Shown: positions 57,240 through 64,000 of the stretch, in pieces
Numbering within the stretch: position 1 is the first letter of the stretch
Layout: each line of letters opens with the position of its first letter
Assembly (NCBI RefSeq): GCF_003045775.1
Contig: NZ_PXNS01000005.1
Location: 372,001 to 436,000 of the forward strand
Direction of reading: 5' to 3'
DNA length: 64,000 nucleotides
DNA from: Halomonas litopenaei
GTDB lineage: Bacteria; Pseudomonadota; Gammaproteobacteria; Pseudomonadales; Halomonadaceae
Program-made: the position numbers and the translations under genes
Notes under the pieces: generated by a model
Database searches by the model: none
Seen by the model: only the letters and a program-made list of their open reading frames with translations
What the model was told of the DNA's origin: nothing

Positions 57240-58427
57240 ATGCTGCCACTCGATGGGATCAAGGTACTCGACGTTTCGCAGATCATGGCCGGCCCCTACT
57301 GCACCATGGTGCTGGGAGACATGGGCGCCGAGGTGATCAAGGTCGAGAAGGCCAACGGCGGCGACGACAGCCGCCAGATGGGCCCCTACGTCGAGGACGA
57401 ATCGACCTGTTTCGCCCAGATCAACCGCAACAAGAAGAGCATTTCGCTCAACCTGAAAGAAGAGAAGGGCCGCGAGGTGTTCTATCGCCTCGCCAGGGAA
57501 GCCGACGTGGTGGTCGAGAACTATCGACCCGGCGTCACCCAGTCGCTGAAGATCGACTACGACAGCCTCAAGGCGATCAACCCGGGGTTGATCTACTGCT
57601 CGATCTCGGGCTACGGCCAGACCGGCCCGTCGCGTCACAAGGGCGGCTTCGACCTGGTGGCCCAGGGCATGAGCGGGCTGATGTCGATGACCGGCGAGCC
57701 GGGCCGGCGTCCGCTCAAGACCGGGGTCGCCGTCTACGATATCGGCGCCGGGCTGACCGCCATCTACTCGATCCTGGCGGCCTATATCCACCGTCAGCGT
57801 AGTGGCGAAGGCCAGCACCTGGACATCGCCATCGCCGAGTGTGGCCTGCCCTGGTTCACCTGGGAGGCGGGCGCCTACTTCTCCGAAGGCCGAGTGCCCG
57901 AGGCCACCGGCTGGCGCCATCGGGTGTCCGCGCCCTACCAGGCGATGCGGGTACGCGACGGTTACATGATGCTCGGCTGCGCCAACCAGCGTACCTGGGA
58001 GCGCTTCTGCGAGGACGTCATCGAGCGCCCCGAGCTGATGGTCGACGAGCGCTTCAAGACCAACCTCGACCGCGGGGCCAACGTCGAGGCGCTGGAGGCG
58101 ATCCTCGAGGACATCCTCGGGCAACAGGATCGCGCCTACTGGCTCGATCGCTGTGACGCCGCCGGGGTGCCGGCAGGGCCGATCAACGACTTCGACCAGG
58201 CCATGCACGATGAACACTACCTGGCCCGCGAGATGGTGCTGGAGGTCGATCATCCGACCATGGGGCGGATGAAGACCCTGGGCTTTCCCAGCAAGTTCTC
58301 GGCGACCCCGTTGGCGATTCGCCAGCCGGCGCCGCTGTTCGCCCAGCACACCGACGAGGTGCTTGGGGAGATCGGGCTGGCAGCGGACGAGATCGACGCG
58401 CTGCGTCAGCAGGGTGCCGTGCGCTGA
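57240..58427 (+). CDS. CaiB/BaiF family (class III) CoA transferase
   Basis: A 395-residue family III CoA transferase. It begins MLPLDGIKVLDVSQIMAGPY; ENYRPGVTQSLKIDYD and YCSISGYGQTGPSRHKGGFD are family blocks, and the catalytic aspartate lies in the GFDLVAQGMSGLMSMTGEPG region (read in parts). It moves CoA between carboxylic acids. It is 25 bases after the crotonase gene with AAGGAG upstream, and likely activates the acid brought in by TRAP 3. Confidence 0.92.
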   Translation: MLPLDGIKVLDVSQIMAGPYCTMVLGDMGAEVIKVEKANGGDDSRQMGPYVEDESTCFAQINRNKKSISLNLKEEKGREVFYRLAREADVVVENYRPGVTQSLKIDYDSLKAINPGLIYCSISGYGQTGPSRHKGGFDLVAQGMSGLMSMTGEPGRRPLKTGVAVYDIGAGLTAIYSILAAYIHRQRSGEGQHLDIAIAECGLPWFTWEAGAYFSEGRVPEATGWRHRVSAPYQAMRVRDGYMMLGCANQRTWERFCEDVIERPELMVDERFKTNLDRGANVEALEAILEDILGQQDRAYWLDRCDAAGVPAGPINDFDQAMHDEHYLAREMVLEVDHPTMGRMKTLGFPSKFSATPLAIRQPAPLFAQHTDEVLGEIGLAADEIDALRQQGAVR

Positions 58428-58504
58428 CACCGGCACCACCGTGATCGGCAGCTAGCGTCTGGCATGTCGCCGAATCGGTGGGGCGGTGCCACCATAAAAA
58501 TTGC

Positions 58505-58526
58505 ATTCATTATTACAGATTATTAC
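58505..58526. promoter_or_regulatory. Promoter region with candidate GntR site 3
   Basis: ATTCATTATTACAGATTAT lies in an A/T-rich island upstream of the aminotransferase gene. It shares ATTCATTATT and a following ATTAT with the site at 52410, and contains a direct repeat of ATTATTACA. A TTGCAT at 58501 could be a -35. Confidence 0.5.
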
Positions 58527-58564
58527 AAGAGGGGCGCGGCAGCGCTTGGCGCCCGAACAGCTAT

Positions 58565-58591
58565 CCAGGCGTCGCCCAGTGCGACGCCTGG
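58565..58591 (+). promoter_or_regulatory. Stable leader hairpin directly before a ribosome site
   Basis: CCAGGCGTCGC pairs perfectly with GCGACGCCTGG around a five-base loop, ending one base before the CCAGGAGG ribosome-site region of the aminotransferase gene. It could influence translation or message stability; no riboswitch family was recognised. Confidence 0.6.
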
Positions 58592-58605
58592 CCAGGAGGC
58601 CTTAC

Positions 58606-59829
58606 ATGCTGAATCTCGACTTTCATCCCACCGGACGTCACTTCCTCCAGATCCCCGGCCCCTCGCCGGTGCCGGATCGTATCCTGCGGGCCATGAGCCT
58701 GCCGACCATCGATCACCGTGGCCCGGAGTTCGGCGCCCTCGGACGTGAATTGCTCGGCAAGGTCGGCAAGATCTTCAAGACCGACAAGCCGGTGATCATC
58801 TATCCGGCTTCCGGTACCGGGGCCTGGGAGGCCGCCCTGGCCAATACCCTGTCGCCGGGGGAACAGGTGCTGATGTTCGAGACCGGCCACTTCGCCTCGC
58901 TGTGGCATCGTCTGGCCCTGCGTCTTGGACTCGAGCCCGAGTTTCTGGGCCTGCCGGGGGCCGAGGGCTGGCGCCACGGTGTCCAGGCCGACATGATCGA
59001 GGCACGCCTCAAGCAAGACACCGAACAGCGGATCAAGGCGGTGTGCGTGGTCCACAACGAGACCTCCACCGGTGTTACCAGCGACATCGCCGCGGTGCGC
59101 CGCGCGATCGACGCCGCCGGTCATCCGGCGCTGTTGCTGGTCGATACCATCTCGGGGCTTGCCAGCGCCGACTATCGCCACGACGAGTGGGGTGTCGACG
59201 TCACTATTTCCGGCTCCCAGAAGGGACTGATGCTGCCGCCGGGGATCAGCTTCAACGCGATCTCCGACAAGGCCCTGGCCGCCAGTCGCGAGTCGCGGCT
59301 GCCCAAGAGCTTCTGGGCCTGGGACGAGATCCTCGAGGCCAACCAGGGCGGCTACTGGCCCTATACCCCCAATACCAATCTGCTCTACGGCCTCAACGAG
59401 GCCATCGACATGCTGCTGGACGAGGGGATGGATAACGTCCTGGCCCGTCATCAGCGCTGGGCGGCGGGCGTGCGCGCGGCGGTGAACGCCTGGGGACTCG
59501 AGATCCAGTGCCAGGACCCCGAGGTCTACTCGCCGGTGCTGACCGGCGTGGTGATGCCGGAGGGCGTCGACGCCGATGCCGTGCGCAAGCTGATCTACGA
59601 GCGCTTCGACCTGTCGCTCGGCACCGGGCTTGGCAAGGCCAAGGGACGCATGTTCCGTATCGGCCACCTGGGCGACTGCAACGACCTGACGCTGATGGCG
59701 ACCCTGGCCGGCTGCGAGATGGGGCTGAAACTCTCCGGGGTGAGCCTTGCCGGCAGCGGCGTCGAGGCTGCCATGGCGTACTTCTCCGAGAACCCGGCGC
59801 CCCACGTGGCCCGCCCTGCTCGCGATTGA
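58606..59829 (+). CDS. Alanine-glyoxylate/serine-glyoxylate-type aminotransferase (class V)
   Basis: A 407-residue PLP enzyme. It has IPGPSPVPDRIL at the N-terminus, YPASGTGAWEAALAN (phosphate-binding region), CVVHNETSTGVTSD, LLVDTISGLASADYRHDEWG and the PLP lysine in SGSQKGLMLPPG. These match the AGXT/serine-glyoxylate group, which turns glyoxylate into glycine using alanine, serine or aspartate as donor. Nearby glycolate oxidase and threonine aldolase genes fit glyoxylate-glycine metabolism. The ATG follows AGGAGG. Confidence 0.88.
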   Translation: MLNLDFHPTGRHFLQIPGPSPVPDRILRAMSLPTIDHRGPEFGALGRELLGKVGKIFKTDKPVIIYPASGTGAWEAALANTLSPGEQVLMFETGHFASLWHRLALRLGLEPEFLGLPGAEGWRHGVQADMIEARLKQDTEQRIKAVCVVHNETSTGVTSDIAAVRRAIDAAGHPALLLVDTISGLASADYRHDEWGVDVTISGSQKGLMLPPGISFNAISDKALAASRESRLPKSFWAWDEILEANQGGYWPYTPNTNLLYGLNEAIDMLLDEGMDNVLARHQRWAAGVRAAVNAWGLEIQCQDPEVYSPVLTGVVMPEGVDADAVRKLIYERFDLSLGTGLGKAKGRMFRIGHLGDCNDLTLMATLAGCEMGLKLSGVSLAGSGVEAAMAYFSENPAPHVARPARD

Positions 59830-59894
59830 ACCACCGCCCGCCCGTCGGCGGTGCTGTCGCCGACGGTCTACCCAGGGTTATCAAGGAGAGGGTG

Positions 59895-62800
59895 ATGAAC
59901 TCGTTGACGTCTGCCGCCAAGGGGCGGGATGCACGGATCCAGCCGCTGCCGGACTTTGCCGCGCGCCTGGCCAGGGAAATCCAGGGCGAGGTGCTGTTCG
60001 ACGCCGCCAGTCGCGGCCGTTATTCCACCGACGCCTCGATCTATCAGATCACCCCGGTGGGCGTGGTGATCCCGCGCCATCAGGATGATCTGGCCACGGC
60101 CCTGGAGATCGCTCGTGGGGAAGGCATTCCGGTGCTGCCTCGCGGCGGCGGCACCAGTCAGTGCGGACAGACGGTGGGAGAGGCGCTGGTGATCGACGCC
60201 AGCCGCCATCTGAACGGTGTGGTGTCCTTCGACAAGGAGGCGCGCACGGTGGTGGTCGAGCCCGGCATCGTGCTCGATCACCTCAACGCCTGGCTCAAGC
60301 CCCATGGCCTGTGGTTCCCGGTGGATGTTTCCACCAGCGCCCAGTGCACCCTGGGCGGCATGGCCGGCAACAACTCCTGCGGCTCGCGCTCGATCCACTA
60401 CGGCAACATGGTGCATAACGTCCAGGCGCTGGACGTACTGCTGGCCGACGGCGAGAAGGTGCACCTCGGTCTGGTCGACGAGCTGGCCGCCGGTTCCCGG
60501 GCGGCGCGGCTGGCCGAGCAGGTCGAGGCCATCGCCCGGCGCGAAGGCGAGCGCATCCGCGAGCATTATCCCAAGGTGCTCAGGCGGGTGGCGGGCTACA
60601 ACCTCGATCTGTTCGACTGTCAGAACCCGCTGCCCTATGAGGCCGACGGTCGCGCCAACCTGGCCCATCTGCTGGTGGGGTCCGAGGGCACCCTGGCGCT
60701 GACCCGCCAGTTGACCCTGAAGCTGTCACCTCTGCCGCAGCACAAGGTGCTGGGGGTGGTGAACTTCCCCACCTTCTATCAGGCCATGGACCTGACCCAG
60801 CACATCGTGACCCTGTCACCGACGGCGGTGGAGCTGGTCGATCAGACCATGATCGCGCTGTCGCTGGAGAATCCGTCCTTCCGTCCGGTGATCGAGAAGG
60901 CCCTGATCGGCAAGCCCGAGGCGGTGCTGCTGGTGGAATTCGCCGGCGAGAACCGAGACGAGCTGCTGGCGAGCCTGGCTCGGTTGAACGAGCTGATGGC
61001 AGACCTGGGGCTTCCGGACTGTGTCGTCGACATGCCCGAACCCAAGGCCCAGAAGGCGCTGTGGGACGTGCGCAAGGCGGGACTCAACATCATGATGAGC
61101 ATGAAGGGCGACGGCAAGCCGGTGTCCTTCATCGAGGACTGTGCGGTGCCGCTCGAGCATCTGGCCGAGTACACCGACAAGCTCACCGAGGTGTTCCATC
61201 GTCACGGCACCGAGGGCACCTGGTACGCCCACGCCAGCGTCGGCACCCTGCACGTGCGCCCGATTCTCGACATGCGCCGGGACGGCGCCGAGAAGATGCG
61301 CGCCATCGCCGAGGAGGCCTCGGCACTGGTCAAGGCCTACAAGGGGGCCTACTCCGGTGAGCACGGCGACGGCATCTGTCGCGGCGAGTGGGTGGCCTGG
61401 CAGTTTGGCGAGACACTCAACGACGCCTTCCGCGAGGTCAAGGGGCTGTTCGACCCGGACAACCTGCTCAACCCCGGCAAGATCGTCGACACCCCGAAGA
61501 TGGACGACTCGCGGCTTTTCCGCTTTCCCGGGGAGTACCAGCGCATCGAACTGACGCCGGCGCTGGACTGGTCGCCCTGGAACGTCGAGCGAGATCCCTT
61601 GAACGGCGAGCAGACCCCACCGGGTAGCGGCCGCGATGTCACCGGCGGCCTCGCCAGCGCAGTGGAGATGTGCAACAACAACGGCCACTGCCGCAAGTTC
61701 GACGCCGGCACCATGTGTCCTAGCTATCGCATTACCCGCGACGAGAAGCACCTGACCCGCGGCCGCGCCAATACCCTACGCCTGGTGTTGTCCGGCCAGC
61801 TCGGTCGCGACGGCCTGGCCAGCGACGAGGTCAAGGAGGCGCTCGATCTGTGCGTTTCCTGCAAGGGCTGCAAACGTGACTGTCCCACCGGCGTCGATAT
61901 GGCGCGGATCAAGATCGAGGCCCGGGCGGCACGGGTCGCCAAGGAAGGGGTGTCAGTGCGCGAGCGCCTGATCGGTGACCTGCCAAGGCGCGCGCCGGTG
62001 CTGCGACGCCTGTCACCCTTGGTGAAGGCCATCGACGGCATGCCCTGGCTGGCCTCACCGCTGAAGCGGGCGCTGGGGCTGGCCGAGGAGCGCGCGCTGC
62101 CACGCGTCACCGACGACTACCTGGGGCGGGCCCGACAGGGCGAGCGACCGGCCGTTGGCGACCAGGCGGTGAAGGAGGTGGTGCTGTTCGTCGACACCTT
62201 CAACAACTATATGGAAGCCGACAACGCCGAGGCCGCCATGCGCGTGCTTCAAGCCGCGGGTTACCAGGTGATCCTGGCGAGCGCTGCGGATCGTCGTCCG
62301 CTGTGCTGCGGGCGTACCTACCTGGCCAGCGGTCAGGTCGATCGGGCCCGGGCGGAGGCCGAGCGGACCCTGGCGGCGCTGACGCCCCACGTGGAGAAAG
62401 GGCTTGCCGTGGTCGGGCTCGAGCCATCCTGCCTGCTGACCCTGCGCGACGAGTTCCTGGGCTTCGGCCTGGGCGAACCCGCCAAGCGACTGGCCGAGGC
62501 GAGCCTGTTGTTCGAGGAATTTCTGGTGCGCGAGAAGGATGCCGGCAGGCTCGAGCTGTCGCTCGAGGCGCTGCCGGTGTCGCGGGCGCTGCTCCATGGT
62601 CACTGTCACCAGAAGGCGTTCGATGCCCTGACGCCGGTGCAGCAGGTGCTGTCCTGGATTCCCGAACTCGAGGTGGAGACCATCCAGTCGTCGTGCTGTG
62701 GCATGGCCGGCAGCTTCGGCTACGAGCGTGAGCACTATGAGGCCTCCATGCAGATGGCGGAACTCTCGTTGCTGCCGGCGGTGCGCGACGCCGAGGATGC

Positions 62801-62903
62801 GTTGATCGTGGCCGACGGCACCAGCTGTCGTCACCAGATTCGTGACGGTGCCGCACGTGAGGCGCGTCATGTCGCCAGGGTGCTGGCCGAGGCGCTGGCC
62901 TGA
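59895..62903 (+). CDS. FAD-linked oxidase fused to Fe-S (CCG) domain, YdiJ/D-2-hydroxyacid dehydrogenase-like
   Basis: A 1002-residue fusion. Residues about 20-500 are a GlcD-like FAD-linked oxidase (LPRGGGTSQCGQTVGEALVI, GNNSCGSRSIHYGN, SVGTLHVRPILDMRR, YSGEHGDGICRGEW). Residues about 560-680 carry 4Fe-4S motifs (CNNNGHCRKF...CPSY and CVSCKGCKRDCPTG), and the C-terminus has CCG domains (LCCGRTYLASG, SSCCGMAGSFGYE). It is effectively GlcD and GlcF in one chain and probably oxidises a 2-hydroxyacid, passing electrons to the respiratory chain. The substrate is not determined. It starts 65 bases after the aminotransferase gene. Confidence 0.9.
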   Translation: MNSLTSAAKGRDARIQPLPDFAARLAREIQGEVLFDAASRGRYSTDASIYQITPVGVVIPRHQDDLATALEIARGEGIPVLPRGGGTSQCGQTVGEALVIDASRHLNGVVSFDKEARTVVVEPGIVLDHLNAWLKPHGLWFPVDVSTSAQCTLGGMAGNNSCGSRSIHYGNMVHNVQALDVLLADGEKVHLGLVDELAAGSRAARLAEQVEAIARREGERIREHYPKVLRRVAGYNLDLFDCQNPLPYEADGRANLAHLLVGSEGTLALTRQLTLKLSPLPQHKVLGVVNFPTFYQAMDLTQHIVTLSPTAVELVDQTMIALSLENPSFRPVIEKALIGKPEAVLLVEFAGENRDELLASLARLNELMADLGLPDCVVDMPEPKAQKALWDVRKAGLNIMMSMKGDGKPVSFIEDCAVPLEHLAEYTDKLTEVFHRHGTEGTWYAHASVGTLHVRPILDMRRDGAEKMRAIAEEASALVKAYKGAYSGEHGDGICRGEWVAWQFGETLNDAFREVKGLFDPDNLLNPGKIVDTPKMDDSRLFRFPGEYQRIELTPALDWSPWNVERDPLNGEQTPPGSGRDVTGGLASAVEMCNNNGHCRKFDAGTMCPSYRITRDEKHLTRGRANTLRLVLSGQLGRDGLASDEVKEALDLCVSCKGCKRDCPTGVDMARIKIEARAARVAKEGVSVRERLIGDLPRRAPVLRRLSPLVKAIDGMPWLASPLKRALGLAEERALPRVTDDYLGRARQGERPAVGDQAVKEVVLFVDTFNNYMEADNAEAAMRVLQAAGYQVILASAADRRPLCCGRTYLASGQVDRARAEAERTLAALTPHVEKGLAVVGLEPSCLLTLRDEFLGFGLGEPAKRLAEASLLFEEFLVREKDAGRLELSLEALPVSRALLHGHCHQKAFDALTPVQQVLSWIPELEVETIQSSCCGMAGSFGYEREHYEASMQMAELSLLPAVRDAEDALIVADGTSCRHQIRDGAAREARHVARVLAEALA

Positions 62904-63004
62904 ATCGTCGGGAGGGCAGGGGGCCAATGCGCGTGGGGGCAGTCCTCAGACGAAATCCGAACTGGCATACTCGGGGAAAGGGCAGCGCGAACAAGGAGAG
63001 CGCC

Positions 63005-64000
63005 ATGATCGACCTACGCAGCGATACCGTGACCCAACCGACCGAGGCCATGCGTGATGCCATGGCCATCGCACCGGTGGGCGATGACGTCTGGGGTGAT
63101 GACCCCAGCGTCGCCGCCTTCGAGGCTGAGGTGGCCGATCGCGCGGGCTTCGCCGCGGCGGCCTTCTTTCCCTCCGGCACCCAGAGCAATCTGACCGCCA
63201 TGCTGGTCCACTGCGCGCGTGGCGACGAAGTGATCGCCGGGCAACGCTCGCACATCTATCGCGATGAAGGCGGCGGTGCTGCAGTCCTTGGCGGCATCCA
63301 GCCCCAGCCCCTGGCCCAGCAGGCAGATGGACGCATGGCGCTGGAGGATATCGCCGAGGCCATCAAGGGAGACGATATCCATCATGCGCGAACCCGACTG
63401 ATCGCACTGGAAAATACCTTTCAGGGCCGGGTATTGCCCCAGGACTATGTGCAGGAGGTGACCGGCCTTGCCGCCGAGCGAGGCCTGGCCTGTCACCTCG
63501 ATGGCGCCCGCCTGTTCAACGCCAGCGTCGCCACAGGAAAGTCGCTGGCGGAGCTGTGTGCCGGTTTCGATTCTGTATCGCTGTGCTTTTCCAAGGGGCT
63601 GGGCGCGCCGGTGGGCTCGTTGCTGGTCGGCGGCGAGCGCTTTATCGCCGCGGCCCGTCGCTGGCGCAAGACGCTGGGAGGCGGTATGCGCCAGTCGGGG
63701 CTGCTGGCGGCGGCCTGTCGGTATGCCCTGCATCACCATGTGGAGCGACTGGCCGACGACCACCGTCATGCCCGCCAGCTCGCCGAGTGGCTGGGTGGTA
63801 TTGAAGGCATCGGGGTGGCAGGTCAGGCCACCAACATGGTCTTTCTCGACGTGCCGGCTCCTCACTGCGCCGCACTGGAGGGCTTTCTTGCCGAGCGTGG
63901 CATCTTGATCGCGGTGAGGCCGCGCACCCGCCTGGTGACCCATCTGGGGGTCAGCGAGTCGGATGTACGTCGAGTGGCGACGGAGATCGCAGCGTACTTT
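63005..64000 (+). CDS. ltaE: Low-specificity L-threonine aldolase (3' end beyond window)
   Basis: The visible 332 residues cover nearly the whole protein. The N-terminus MIDLRSDTVTQPTEAMRDAM and VGDDVWGDDPSV are diagnostic, and the PLP lysine is in SLCFSKGLGAPVGSLL. It splits L-threonine/allo-threonine into glycine and acetaldehyde and acts on other beta-hydroxy amino acids. No stop codon occurs before base 64000. AAGGAGAG precedes the ATG. It may belong to the glycine/glyoxylate block upstream. Confidence 0.92.
   Translation, partial: MIDLRSDTVTQPTEAMRDAMAIAPVGDDVWGDDPSVAAFEAEVADRAGFAAAAFFPSGTQSNLTAMLVHCARGDEVIAGQRSHIYRDEGGGAAVLGGIQPQPLAQQADGRMALEDIAEAIKGDDIHHARTRLIALENTFQGRVLPQDYVQEVTGLAAERGLACHLDGARLFNASVATGKSLAELCAGFDSVSLCFSKGLGAPVGSLLVGGERFIAAARRWRKTLGGGMRQSGLLAAACRYALHHHVERLADDHRHARQLAEWLGGIEGIGVAGQATNMVFLDVPAPHCAALEGFLAERGILIAVRPRTRLVTHLGVSESDVRRVATEIAAYF

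Overview
The window reads as a high-GC gammaproteobacterial chromosome, most like a Halomonas-type (Halomonadaceae) marine or halophilic heterotroph. That placement is inferred from gene content: three complete TRAP transporters, a glycolate oxidase operon, a fragment of the arginine succinyltransferase pathway, very acidic secreted proteins and several LysR or GntR regulators. No rRNA, tRNA, CRISPR array, prophage or insertion sequence was seen. The first gene (a BMP-type binding protein) and the last (a threonine aldolase) run off the window edges.

Layout. 1-5.3 kb: end of a BMP lipoprotein gene, the divergent yeiH/yeiE pair, a TraX-family gene with an array of duplicated 3' ends, and a LysR gene. 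5.4-13.8 kb: TRAP transporter 1 followed by a glutamine-synthetase-like ligase, an aldehyde dehydrogenase, an iron alcohol dehydrogenase and a class-I glutamine amidotransferase, which together look like a gamma-glutamylation route for an amine or amino alcohol. 13.9-17.4 kb: a BrnT/BrnA toxin-antitoxin pair, then a Zn/Cd/Pb-type ATPase with a divergent CadR-like MerR regulator. 17.6-25.5 kb: msrBA, then an arginine-type ABC importer operon with two binding proteins and an IadA-like amidohydrolase, preceded by astE. 25.9-28.9 kb: SMP-30-like protein, lipocalin, methyltransferase. 29.4-34.5 kb: TRAP transporter 2 beside a D-malate/tartrate dehydrogenase and its LysR regulator. 34.5-42.7 kb: a gamma-butyrobetaine-hydroxylase-like oxygenase with a LysR regulator, a glycosyltransferase, a GAF-GGDEF protein, a TVP38 protein, MtfA, and a GNAT-nitrilase fusion. 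43.0-44.2 kb: two paralogous acidic secreted proteins flanking a CsrB-like regulatory RNA. 44.4-51.6 kb: an EamA transporter and glcG, glcF, glcE, glcD with divergent glcC. 51.7-64 kb: a GntR regulator, a GlcG paralogue, TRAP transporter 3, a crotonase, a CaiB-type CoA transferase, an alanine-glyoxylate-type aminotransferase, a large FAD/Fe-S oxidoreductase and threonine aldolase.

Two things stand out. First, 43507-43876 on the minus strand folds into about a dozen hairpins whose loops carry GGA, the signature of CsrA/RsmA-sequestering RNAs. Second, many genes here (traX, a dctM, the glutamine-synthetase gene, the amidotransferase, aotJ, glcF, glcD) have one terminus duplicated next to the gene, with each copy carrying its own stop or start codon. 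In glcF the older copies differ from the gene by synonymous changes only, so they look like tails of once-functional alleles rather than neutral debris.
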